A stretch of DNA of 64,000 bases, from the NCBI RefSeq assembly GCF_900101125.1, contig NZ_FNFL01000003.1, forward strand, positions 186,001-250,000, given 5' to 3'. Of the stretch, positions 9,097 through 16,628 are shown piece by piece (position 1 is the first letter of the stretch; each line of letters begins with the position of its first letter). The position numbers and the translations under genes are program-made. This DNA comes from Sediminibacillus albus (GTDB taxonomy: Bacteria > Bacillota > Bacilli > Bacillales > Amphibacillaceae). Below the pieces are notes generated by a model. It saw only the letters and a list, made by a program, of their open reading frames with translations. It was not told where the DNA came from and ran no database searches.

Positions 9097-9171
9097 TACG
9101 CCATCTAAAAAACACGATTAAATCTAAGTAGTTCCGTGTCCGTGGGAAATATCCAAGACAGCACAATAATT

Positions 9172-9210
9172 AACAGACCAAATCGGATATGGTTTGGTCT
9201 GTTGTTTTTT
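9172..9210 (+). terminator. Terminator of the MDR oxidoreductase gene
   Basis: Perfect 11-bp stem AACAGACCAAA / TTTGGTCTGTT, 10-base loop, then GTTTTTT. Confidence 0.8.
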
Positions 9211-9246
9211 CCTTATATAACAATGTTTATTGGATAATAAAATTGA

Positions 9247-9304
9247 AAATAACATAGTAATTAGCACCTTGGCAGTAGCTGTTGTCAAGATTACTATGTT
9301 ATTT
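9247..9304. repeat. 15-bp perfect inverted repeat with 28-base loop
   Basis: AAATAACATAGTAAT at 9247-9261 is exactly mirrored by ATTACTATGTTATTT at 9290-9304. It lies in a 415-base gene-free stretch (9097-9511) beyond the oxidoreductase terminator and has no T-run of its own. It could be a small non-autonomous element or a structured RNA; nothing in it identifies it. Confidence 0.5.
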
Positions 9305-9511
9305 GGTATGCCAATTGCTATGTTGGTTTTCATTAACTAAGTAGGCAATTGTAATTTTATGTTAATATAAATGTATTGTTTGTGAAGGAAAATTCTTCAA
9401 CAAACGGGTGCCATCGCTTAACAAATTATTCGCCTTTCCTTCTTTAAGTAAAGGGCAGGTTAGCATTAGTATTATTACATGACATAAATAAAAATATATG
9501 GAGGTATAGTT

Positions 9512-9796
9512 ATGTGGATAATATTTGGGGTTATTGCAATAGTAACAACTTTTATTAATCTTTACATGTATAAAGCAGGAAAGGATTATAAGCTTGCTAT
9601 GGCGATAGGATTATCATTTACAGCCTTAACACTTTGTTCAGAATACAGTCTTGTATCTGGGTGGGTAAAAGCAGAAGATTGGTCAGCTTTAGGAGATGTA
9701 GTACCTGGTATGGAAAGGGCATTATGGTTTTTGACAATTGTTTCTATCTTACTAAATATAGCACCCATACTTTTAGAACTAAAAGGTAAGGAATAG
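9512..9796 (+). CDS. Small two- to three-helix membrane protein of unknown function
   Basis: 94 residues, ATG start behind GGAGG. Hydrophobic segments lie at about residues 2-20, 28-48 and 72-90, with an amphipathic stretch (WVKAEDWSALGDVVPGMERA) between the last two. Its strong SD, its own terminator immediately downstream and coherent membrane topology support a real gene. No family recognised; homologues are likely in other Bacillaceae. Confidence 0.7.
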   Translation: MWIIFGVIAIVTTFINLYMYKAGKDYKLAMAIGLSFTALTLCSEYSLVSGWVKAEDWSALGDVVPGMERALWFLTIVSILLNIAPILLELKGKE

Positions 9797-9828
9797 GAAT
9801 TATGCAATGCAATCAGGAAAAATTAAAT

Positions 9829-9870
9829 AAAGAGAATGCTTGGATAATGATATCCAAGCATTTTCTCTTT
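9829..9870 (+). terminator. Terminator of the small membrane protein gene
   Basis: Long stem AAAGAGAATGCTTGGATA / TATCCAAGCA-TTTTCTCTTT with a 4-base loop, ending in TTTCTCTTT. The gene-free bases from here to 10103 hold a second copy of a short AACAAACGGG motif (9926-9938) and nothing else recognised. Confidence 0.75.
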
Positions 9871-10103
9871 AGAAAACAAGGTAGACACGAGTAAAAATGC
9901 ACGACTTTGTGAAACAATGCACCTAAACAAACGGGGGCGTTAGTTTAAGAAACCTAATATACAAGATTAGAACTTCCACAACAATGGAAGCCCTCTTCTT
10001 CTGCGTAATGTCAACACTAAACTTTAACATATCTTTTAGAATAATGCCCGAAGCTTTAAACTCACTAGCATAAGAGGAAATAAGTATAAAAATACTAAAT
10101 ACT

Positions 10104-10137
10104 AAAAGGACTGGCCCCAGGAAGGACCAGTCCTTTT
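10104..10137 (-). terminator. Terminator of the TRAP transporter operon
   Basis: Stem AAAAGGACTGG / CCAGTCCTTTT, with T residues following on the minus strand, 24 bases past the dctP stop. Confidence 0.8.
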
Positions 10138-10160
10138 TCATATGCGTTCCACATTAGCTT

Positions 10161-11252
10161 TTATTCTGTGGCAGCATCAATTTCTTCTTGAAGCTTGTTG
10201 AGGATATCGCCATTTACTGTAGAAACTTCCTCGATATAGAAGTCGCGTACAGGTTTTGCTTTTTCTCTGAATGCTTCTCTTTGTTCATCCGTCAATTCAA
10301 TTATTTCTGTCGGGTTGCTATCATTGTTTTTGATTGTTTCCAAAAACTCTTCATTTTGTGCTTTTTGTTCATCAAAAACCCAGTCCTGCATTTCGTTTAC
10401 GGTTTCATTGACCATATCCTGGACTTCCGGTGACAGGTCATTAAACCAGTCAGTGTTAACAGTTGTCATTGCTACATAGTTATTATGACTGGAAAGTGTC
10501 ATATAATCCTGGACTTCATGGAAAGAAGCATCTCCTATAAAGAAGATTGGGTTTTCCTGTCCTTGTACAGTGCCGCGGTCAAGAGCTGTATATAATTCAC
10601 TCCAACTCATTGGTGTCGGTTCTGCGCCATATGCTTCATAAGATTCCGAAATCAATGGAGATGTCTGTGTTCGCATCAGAAATCCTTCAAAATCAGAAGG
10701 TTCATCAATAGCTACATCACTGCTGGTCCACTGCATGGCACCTTCTGTCCAATAGCTAAGCGGTGTAATTCCATATTCCTCATATCTTGCTGACAAGTCT
10801 GTATTAAGTGCTTCACTGTTAGTCAAAATATCCTGTGTTGTTTGAAGATCATCAGGGAAAAGGAAATGCAAAGCAAATACTTGACCTTCAGCTACCATGT
10901 TACCAGTAAAACCTGGAGACATGACAGCCATTTCCACACCGCCGTTTTGCAATAGCTCTACCTGGTCACTTTCACTGCCAAGGCCGCCGTATTCGTAAGG
11001 CTCGATAGTGATTTTTCCGCCTGATTTTTCATCCATTCGTTTGGCGAATTCTGCCGCATATTCATATTGCACCTGGCCTTTTACTTCTTCCGTGACAAAT
11101 CTCCATGTTTGCGCTTCAATGTCTGCGGTATCTTCTGAAGATCCGTCTCCACCATCTGCTTCTTCACCAGAGTCGCCGTTACCTCCACAAGCAACTAATA
11201 GAAAACTAATAGACAATATGGCGATTAAACCAAATAAGTATTTTTTAAAAAT
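10161..11252 (-). CDS. dctP: TRAP transporter solute-binding lipoprotein (DctP family), apparent ATT start
   Basis: Extracytoplasmic receptor of a TRAP transporter, which uses an ion gradient (often Na+) to import organic acids. The signal peptide FKKYLFGLIAILSISFLLVAC has lipobox LVAC; the DctP fold follows with a family region WSELYTALDRGTVQGQENP. The best SD (AAGGGGG, 11267-11261) is 8 bases from an ATT at 11252-11250, giving a classic lipoprotein signal. The only conventional alternative, GTG at 11291, has no good SD and adds a 13-residue N-terminal tail. It is the last gene of a Q-M-P operon, unlike the more usual P-Q-M order. Substrate unknown. Confidence 0.88.
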   Translation of the reverse strand: MFKKYLFGLIAILSISFLLVACGGNGDSGEEADGGDGSSEDTADIEAQTWRFVTEEVKGQVQYEYAAEFAKRMDEKSGGKITIEPYEYGGLGSESDQVELLQNGGVEMAVMSPGFTGNMVAEGQVFALHFLFPDDLQTTQDILTNSEALNTDLSARYEEYGITPLSYWTEGAMQWTSSDVAIDEPSDFEGFLMRTQTSPLISESYEAYGAEPTPMSWSELYTALDRGTVQGQENPIFFIGDASFHEVQDYMTLSSHNNYVAMTTVNTDWFNDLSPEVQDMVNETVNEMQDWVFDEQKAQNEEFLETIKNNDSNPTEIIELTDEQREAFREKAKPVRDFYIEEVSTVNGDILNKLQEEIDAATE

Positions 11253-11296
11253 AATAATTACCCCCTTAAAAAATTTTATATGTGAATCCACTCACT

Positions 11297-12571
11297 TTAC
11301 TGGAAATAGCGGTAAGCGAGTGAGATCTCCTCAAACCCAATCAACAAGGCGCCTACTGCCAGCAAAATAATGATAAAAGGCGGCGTACCTTTAATGACAT
11401 CCAAATAAGACTTATGAAAGACCGCGCTTGCCGTAAATATGTCCACCCCGAATGGAGGTGTGGCAGACCCCAATGCAGCCTGGAAAGTTACAATGATCCC
11501 CAGGTGTACTGGATCGATGCCTGCACTTTCTGCTACAGGCATAAAAATTGGTGTTAAAACTAAAATAACGACGATCGGATCGACAAACATACATCCGACA
11601 AAGAAGAAGATGGATACCATAATTAATACGTAAATTGCGCTTGGGTCTGTACCTAATACTGCTTCCGAGATAATTTGCGGAATTCTTGCAAAGGATATCA
11701 TCCAGGTAAACGCCTGTCCTCCGGCGACCAGGACGAAAACAGCAGATGTAACCAGACCGGTTGACAGTGCCACTTTGGGCAAATCAGTCAATTTGATAGA
11801 CCGATAAATGATGACTTCTAAAATAAATGCATAAAGGACGGAAACACCAGCGGCTTCCGTAGCACTGAAAATCCCTGAGTAAAGCCCTCCAATAATGATA
11901 ATCGGAAATCCAAGAGGAAGGAGTGCTTTTCTAGTATACTTCCACCTTTCTTTCCATGTTGCTTTTTCAGCTAAAGGGATGTTTTTAACTTTGGCATAAA
12001 AATAACTATATAATGCAAAGCAAACGAACACGAGGATCCCCGGAATGATTCCAGCGAGGAATAAATCACCTACAGAAGTACCTGAAACAAGCGCATACAT
12101 AATCATCCCAATGCTCGGCGGCACCAATAACGCTATATCACTGGAATTAATAATTAAAGCAATCGCACTTGAATCCTTATAGCCTGCTTTTAAAAGTCTT
12201 TGACGCATTGGTGTACCAATAGCAACCACAGTTGCCTGGGTCGAACCTGAGATAGCCCCAAACAAAGTACAGGCTGCCGAGGTTGTAATTGCATAACCGC
12301 CGCGCATATGTGCGACGAAAGAACCGATAAAATCCAGCAGCCGGTTAGACGTTTTACCCGTTGTCATGATATCAGCTGCTAAAATAAACAATGGTACCGC
12401 CAATAATACGTAGGCTTCAATTCCTGTTTCCAGCTGCCGCATCATCAGCATAGGATCCATCATTGGAAAAAATATAAACAGTATTGCCAATGGGGCCGCG
12501 ATCAGCGGAATCATCATTGGAAAATTTAATAACAACAAGACGATCATGATCGTCATTAACGTGGCTACCAT
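11297..12571 (-). CDS. dctM: TRAP transporter large permease (DctM)
   Basis: 424-residue, roughly 12-helix permease of the DctM family that forms the translocation path. Typical patterns are MRGGYAITTSAACTLFGAISGSTQATVVAIG (about residues 88-118) and SVGDLFLAGIIPGILV. ATG start behind AAAGGAAC. It lies 35 bases downstream of dctQ and its stop is 5 bases before the possible GTG start of dctP, so the three form one operon. One near-terminal segment (ATPPFGVDIFTASAVF) matches the substrate-site region of the family. Confidence 0.93.
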   Translation of the reverse strand: MVATLMTIMIVLLLLNFPMMIPLIAAPLAILFIFFPMMDPMLMMRQLETGIEAYVLLAVPLFILAADIMTTGKTSNRLLDFIGSFVAHMRGGYAITTSAACTLFGAISGSTQATVVAIGTPMRQRLLKAGYKDSSAIALIINSSDIALLVPPSIGMIMYALVSGTSVGDLFLAGIIPGILVFVCFALYSYFYAKVKNIPLAEKATWKERWKYTRKALLPLGFPIIIIGGLYSGIFSATEAAGVSVLYAFILEVIIYRSIKLTDLPKVALSTGLVTSAVFVLVAGGQAFTWMISFARIPQIISEAVLGTDPSAIYVLIMVSIFFFVGCMFVDPIVVILVLTPIFMPVAESAGIDPVHLGIIVTFQAALGSATPPFGVDIFTASAVFHKSYLDVIKGTPPFIIILLAVGALLIGFEEISLAYRYFQ

Positions 12572-12606
12572 TTTCAGTTCCTTTCTACTTCGTATTTTGG
12601 AGATGG

Positions 12607-13155
12607 CTAAACATGGGTTTGATCCTCGACGCTAGCATCATCGTTGTAATCGACTAAATCTGTACCTAAATAAACTTCTTTCTCTCTTATGTTAATCCAC
12701 ACATTCCTGAGATATTGAATCCCCCCCATGAACAACCCGATAGGGATAAACATGGAAATGTAATAAGAAGGCAGTTGAAGAGCAGTGGTCACTCTTCCAC
12801 TTTCATAGATAGATAACACATGCAAGGAAGAATAATAGGTAAGAATAAACAGGAAGACGGCGGTTACGGCCGGAATGAATATAGCTAATGCTTTTCTTAC
12901 TTTGAAAGGTGCTAAATCATAAAATGCCGACATGCTAATATGCCGTCCTTTCCTGGCTGCATAAGAAATCCCCATAAAAGTCGCTAACACAATGGCAAAT
13001 TTGCTAATTTCATTGGCAAAAGACCAACTTGAACCTGTTAGCGCCCGACTGAGGACATTGCCAATAACCATGACTGCAATAAGCAGGACAGCATAGCTTA
13101 AAATAATTTCTTCCAATTTGAGTATAAACTTGTCAATTGCTCTTAATAATTTCAA
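12607..13155 (-). CDS. dctQ: TRAP transporter small permease (DctQ)
   Basis: 182-residue DctQ subunit with four hydrophobic helices (about residues 18-40, 50-66, 90-110, 130-150). It contains the family segment SFANEISKFAIVLATFMGISYAARKGRHI. The start is TTG at 13155, 10 bases behind AGGAGG. It partners DctM in the membrane. First gene of the operon; no regulator gene lies nearby. Confidence 0.9.
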   Translation of the reverse strand: MKLLRAIDKFILKLEEIILSYAVLLIAVMVIGNVLSRALTGSSWSFANEISKFAIVLATFMGISYAARKGRHISMSAFYDLAPFKVRKALAIFIPAVTAVFLFILTYYSSLHVLSIYESGRVTTALQLPSYYISMFIPIGLFMGGIQYLRNVWINIREKEVYLGTDLVDYNDDASVEDQTHV

Positions 13156-13697
13156 TGCCTGTTTTCCTCCTCGTTGTATTTGGGAGAATTGTATTCATAC
13201 TTGTAAAAATTTAAGAGAAAAGCCTCAACGCTTCTATTTATGTACAGCAACTTCTCAATTATTAGTGAATCCATCCATATTAATCAGCTTTCCTTGCATA
13301 AAACCCATTCTTAATAAAATGGGGGCTACCTGGCTACTGTTTTCCAGATACCTTTAATGTTACAGAAGTGTTTCAACGCTCTCAAACTGTATATATACCG
13401 ATTTTTCTTAATTATTGGATAAATAATATTGTGAGGTCATATTGACAGGAGCTTCTTTAAATATAAGCTCATATGCTCCCAATGGTTTCCAAATACTCTT
13501 TATCCGCTTAAATAGGAAATAGCATGGTTAGTAAATAATACCCAGTTTCTTTTCTTCTCAAACCTCTCTTGCTCAAAATCAGCAAAAAAACAGTTGAAAA
13601 CAGAAAAAAGTTTTGCTTAGAGATCTTTTCTTCTTCACCCCAATACAGCATTCACATCTATCTAAAAAAGAGATTGGGACAAAAGGATAGTGGCCAA
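13156..13697. other. Gene-free stretch upstream of the TRAP operon
   Basis: About 540 AT-rich bases without a supportable ORF. The promoter of dctQMP must lie here but no convincing hexamer pair was picked. The left part, next to dctQ, contains only its SD. Confidence 0.5.
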
Positions 13698-13757
13698 GAC
13701 AAAAAACGACCGATAGTTCGAAATCCTTAGCATTCGAACCCGTTCGTTTTTTCTTTT
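13698..13757. repeat. Intergenic hairpin element (GATTGGGACAAAA type)
   Basis: After GAGATTGGGACAAAA at 13671-13685 comes a hairpin, AAAAAACGA...GTTCGAA / TTCGAAC...TCGTTTTTT, with T-runs on both strands. Similar TTGGGACAAAA intergenic elements are common in Staphylococcus and related Bacillaceae. It may serve as a bidirectional terminator between the divergent neighbours. Confidence 0.5.
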
Positions 13758-13772
13758 ATATATATTTAATAT

Positions 13773-13821
13773 CGTGGATTTCCTCCTCTGAAAGTCTGCG
13801 TACTATTTTCAGCAGTACACA
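13773..13821. repeat. 49-bp dispersed repeat, copy 1
   Basis: CGTGGATTTCC... through ...AGTACACA recurs with a handful of differences at 15535-15583. This copy lacks the palindromic partner present at the second location. Confidence 0.65.
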
Positions 13822-13924
13822 AATACTTAAAGATGGCCTTTTAAAACTTCCTATGCTGTCATCGTTCAGTTTTTTGCAAGTGGATGTATATTATAGCCCA
13901 ACCTCTTCCTGTTCCGTTTGCCGT

Positions 13925-14776
13925 TTATTTAAATCGGTACATGATTGATTCGCCCACCTCTTGATAGCCTATTTTTTTATAGATGCTGTTAGCCGTTATA
14001 TTGGCTTGGTCTGTGTACAGACTGCAGAAATCATTGCCTTCTTGTAATAGGAGCTTGGAAAATGCGGAAACAAGGGCAGTGGCATATCCCTTCCGCTTAT
14101 ATTCATCCGGTGTATAAACTGCATTCACGGTCACTCCATGTTTTGTTTTTCTCGATTGATTTGCCATCGAAACTGGGGTGCCATCGACCAGCCATACATA
14201 AACCGATCGTTTGTTAATAAAATCGGCAGCCATCTTTTCGGCTGCTTCTAGATTAATATCTATGTCAGCCTCTTCCCCAAATTTTCTCAACCAGTCAGTG
14301 ATTAACGGAAGATAGGAAGAATCAGCTTTTCCAATTTCTCCGTTGACGGTATTAATGCTGTACACCTTATCAAGTCGATAGATAAGCTGGTTCATTTGAA
14401 CAATAGCTGTTCCCCCCGTCAGGGCTTCCCATTTTTGTGCAAATACCTGTGCAGCTTGTTTCGGCCCTAGCACTCCCGGGAGTTTAATCCCTTGTTTAAA
14501 AAGATACTCGGCAACCGCTTCTATTGTTTTATGGCTAGTATTTTCTACATTCGGCAAGATCAAGTTGTTGGGAGGTGTCTGCAAAAACAAATATTCTACA
14601 ACACCCCGATGTTTAACCAAACCAAGGTATGGCGCTGCCTCAAAGCTGCCTGCAGGATCTTCCTTCAAACGGGTAAGAATGCCTAAAGCCAAATTGTTGC
14701 ATGCTTCCCTTTTTAACAACAAAGGCTCTGCTTCTTGAAAATAGCTGTTGATACTGCTGCTTAAAATTATCTCCAC
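13925..14776 (-). CDS. GNAT family N-acetyltransferase
   Basis: 283-residue protein whose last 130 residues form an acetyltransferase domain: VYTPDEYKRKGYATALVSAFSKLL carries the acetyl-CoA loop (R/Q-x-x-G-x-A, here RKGYAT), and SIYKKIGYQEVGE is the usual C-terminal motif. The N-terminal half resembles a second, degenerate GNAT-like domain. The start is GTG at 14776, 9 bases from GGGGAG. It probably acetylates an amine or amino-acid derivative; the substrate is unknown. Single gene amid repeat-rich DNA. Confidence 0.85.
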   Translation of the reverse strand: MEIILSSSINSYFQEAEPLLLKREACNNLALGILTRLKEDPAGSFEAAPYLGLVKHRGVVEYLFLQTPPNNLILPNVENTSHKTIEAVAEYLFKQGIKLPGVLGPKQAAQVFAQKWEALTGGTAIVQMNQLIYRLDKVYSINTVNGEIGKADSSYLPLITDWLRKFGEEADIDINLEAAEKMAADFINKRSVYVWLVDGTPVSMANQSRKTKHGVTVNAVYTPDEYKRKGYATALVSAFSKLLLQEGNDFCSLYTDQANITANSIYKKIGYQEVGESIMYRFK

Positions 14777-14918
14777 TTACTCCATCTCCCCTTCGTGCAC
14801 TTTCTATATCCATATTTTATCTCAAGTAAGGATGTAAGGATATATCGGAATAAATAAAAGCGAAAAGCTATTGACTAGCCACTTATGCTGTCATACAGTT
14901 TAGACAAGGAGTGGTTTT

Positions 14919-15101
14919 ATGACCAAACAAGAGGTAGAAAATAGAATAGCGGAACTAAAGTCCGACTATATCCGGATCCAAGCTGATTTGGAGAAACTTG
15001 ACTCTGTCGGCGGAAACACAGCTAACGCAGAAAAACAGTTAGGTCAAATGGAAAAGGAACTTGCTGATCTAAACAAACAGTTAGCTTCCATGGAAGAATA
15101 A
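14919..15101 (+). CDS. Small coiled-coil protein, SE1832 family
   Basis: 60 residues forming almost continuous heptads (VENRIAELKSDYIRIQADLE..., KQLGQMEKELADLNKQLASM) with a short SVGGN break in the middle, as in an antiparallel helical hairpin. It matches my recollection of the SE1832 family of Bacillales. Strong SD (AAGGAG) 7-8 bases before ATG. Function unknown. Confidence 0.8.
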   Translation: MTKQEVENRIAELKSDYIRIQADLEKLDSVGGNTANAEKQLGQMEKELADLNKQLASMEE

Positions 15102-15138
15102 TAAAGTTACATCTGTCTGTAAAAACCCCCCCGCTTAA

Positions 15139-15222
15139 ACTGTGGTTAAGGAAAATGGTATCGAAGAAGAGGGAAGTCACCAAGAATTAATCCAAAAAGG
15201 CGGCGTTCTTGCTAATCTTTAA
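15139..15222 (+). pseudogene. C-terminal relic of an ABC transporter ATPase
   Basis: A 27-codon open stretch ends ENGIEEEGSHQELIQKGGVL plus ANL and a stop. This matches the end of exporter-type ABC ATPases (xENGxIxExGxHxELxxxGGxYxxL). Nothing upstream continues the gene, so it is a tail left by a deletion. Confidence 0.5.
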
Positions 15223-15281
15223 ACTAAGGACACAGTGACATCTATTTTTTCTTCCAACAAGGTTGGGTGCTTAAACTAACA

Positions 15282-15396
15282 CAGGCAGAATACTTCGCTT
15301 TCTGTGGGGAAGGCTTCAGCCTCCTTAGAAGCAAAATGGCTTCTTCCGGGGGCCTCAGACTCGTGCTGATCTCACTGGAGTCTCGTATTCTGCCTG
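15282..15396. repeat. Palindromic interspersed element, type A
   Basis: Outer 12-bp arms CAGGCAGAATAC / GTATTCTGCCTG enclose a GC-richer core with GCCTC and CTCGTGCTG...GGAGTC segments shared with the other palindromic elements in the window. It is predicted to fold into one long stem. Confidence 0.6.
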
Positions 15397-15437
15397 CGCT
15401 GATAGGGCTGTTCTTACTACCTTAAACGATGACTGAT

Positions 15438-15545
15438 GCGGAAATACACTTCGCCTTCCGCGGGCAGCTGGTGAGCCTCCTCGAGCTTGCGCTCTGCGGG
15501 TTCTCACCGAGGCCTTCCCTCCCGCAGGAGTCTCCGTGGATTTCC
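15438..15545. repeat. Palindromic interspersed element, type B
   Basis: Arms GGAAATaCAC (15440-15449) and GTGgATTTCC (15536-15545) enclose a core with CCGCGGGCAG, GAGCCTCCTCGAGC and CCCGCAGGAGTC. Same architecture as the elements at 15282, 16371, 31870 and 37561. Confidence 0.65.
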
Positions 15546-15583
15546 TTCTCTGAAAGTCTGCGTACCGTTTTCAGCAATACACA
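15535..15583. repeat. 49-bp dispersed repeat, copy 2
   Basis: Second copy of the segment at 13773-13821. It starts inside the right arm of palindromic element B and ends at the boundary of the gene tail that follows. Confidence 0.65.
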
Positions 15584-15802
15584 ACTGCTTATGATTTACT
15601 TGAGATCGTCTCGGATGAATTTACGAACAGAAATTTCCGAAACGACATCCATTTCACAATGAATCCCGCCTTCATTGCCATCCCCGCCCTGCTATTACAC
15701 GGGGTCATGTTCGGAATCCACCATCTTTCGATTGCGGTAACGAGAGACGAATACACGGCCCTGCCGCCGCGTTTCAACTACTATTCCTCGCTTATTAAAT
15801 GA
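15584..15802 (+). pseudogene. 3' tail of an unidentified gene
   Basis: A 72-codon frame without a start codon reads TAYDLLEIVSDEFTNRNFRN, then DIHFTMNPAFIAIPALLLHG, and ends FNYYSSLIK before TGA at 15800-15802. Composition and codon pattern look protein-like, and no other frame is as coherent. It begins exactly where the 49-bp repeat ends, so the upstream gene was probably replaced by repeat DNA. I do not recognise the family. Confidence 0.4.
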
Positions 15803-15872
15803 TAATTGGAAATTTTGTGGTACTCTATTATGTAGATAAGAAATATTGGAATAGAGAGAGAGGAGTGGTAAA

Positions 15873-16157
15873 ATGGCAATTGTTATAGGGTATGGAATTG
15901 CATTTATAGGTGCGCTTGTAGCTTTTCTGCTAAGCGTAGGTAAACCAAAATACAAGAAATTTAAGGTATGGGGCATCGCTCTTATGGTACCAATTTCACC
16001 AGCTTTTGCTTTTGCGATAGGGTTAACCTATGCAGTCATAGTAAAAAGTGGTTGGGCAGGATTGATAATGTGGTATATTTTCCCCATTATCTTCATAATC
16101 GGACTCGTTATGTTATTGGTTGGTATTTTCAAGAAAGAAGAAACAGAAATAGCTTGA
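15873..16157 (+). CDS. Small three-helix membrane protein of unknown function
   Basis: 94 residues with hydrophobic segments at about 2-22, 32-55 and 63-86 and a basic loop KPKYKKFKVWG between the first two. ATG start behind GAGGAGTGG, and a terminator follows. No family recognised. Confidence 0.7.
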   Translation: MAIVIGYGIAFIGALVAFLLSVGKPKYKKFKVWGIALMVPISPAFAFAIGLTYAVIVKSGWAGLIMWYIFPIIFIIGLVMLLVGIFKKEETEIA

Positions 16158-16205
16158 GTTGTTTAACAAAGGGTCTTTCATTGAAGAAGACTAATATAGC
16201 ATTTA

Positions 16206-16236
16206 AGAGCTTGGATTTTCTCCAAGCTCTTTTTTC
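16206..16236 (+). terminator. Terminator of the small membrane protein gene
   Basis: Stem AGAGCTTGGA / TCCAAGCTCT followed by TTTTTTC. Confidence 0.8.
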
Positions 16237-16289
16237 ATTTCATTACTTAAAATAAATAATGTCGTTCCAATTGAATTGTTTGTCCGTAA

Positions 16290-16573
16290 CCCCCCCCTGC
16301 CTTCGAGGTCCGAAGATGAGGCGACCTCACATCCGTGACTATGCAAAATCACTCTTTTTAGATTGGCCTCTGTTGATTCCACTAGGAGCAATCGGTGGTG
16401 ACGCCTGCGGGAACAGCGCGAGCTGGAGATCCACTTCTTGGTCAAGTGACATTCTTGACCAAGTCAGCTGAGGCTAAGACTCACGCCAAGCAACCACCGA
16501 CAAGAGAGTCGTGGAGTCAACATCAAACTTTGACAGCACCTTTAGATTAAAAAGGACTTTTTCAGTGGCCTCC
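16290..16573 (-). mobile_element. Degenerate, internally deleted IS1182-family element, copy 1
   Basis: Reading on the minus strand, the terminal repeat GGCCACTGAAAAAGTCC (ending at 16570) is followed by the same left-end sequence as the copy at 37513, then a palindromic repeat (16371-16522). Next comes a short piece coding HGCEVASSSDLEG, which corresponds to the end of IS1182 transposases. The right end is missing. The rest of the 470-base gap contains only the terminator of the previous gene. Confidence 0.65.
16371..16522. repeat. Palindromic interspersed element, type C (copy 1)
   Basis: Outer arms TGTTGATTCC / GGAGTCAACA, inner arms TCGGTGGTGACG / CAACCACCGA and a central TTGGTCAAG / CTTGACCAA. 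Two further copies with the same layout lie at 31870 and 37561, all within IS1182-derived DNA. Confidence 0.7.
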
Positions 16574-16628
16574 TTGAACAACTATACTTTATAGCCGTTC
16601 AAGCGGGGGAGAAATGCAGATAGACAAA

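Noticed and set aside
9923-10141. Minus-strand 72-residue ORF after dctP
   Set aside because: Its first codons are the dctP terminator hairpin, it has no SD, and the product has no coherent domain.
15968-16255. 95-residue ORF overlapping the small membrane protein gene
   Set aside because: It is a shadow frame without SD; the overlapped frame has the better start and hydrophobic pattern.
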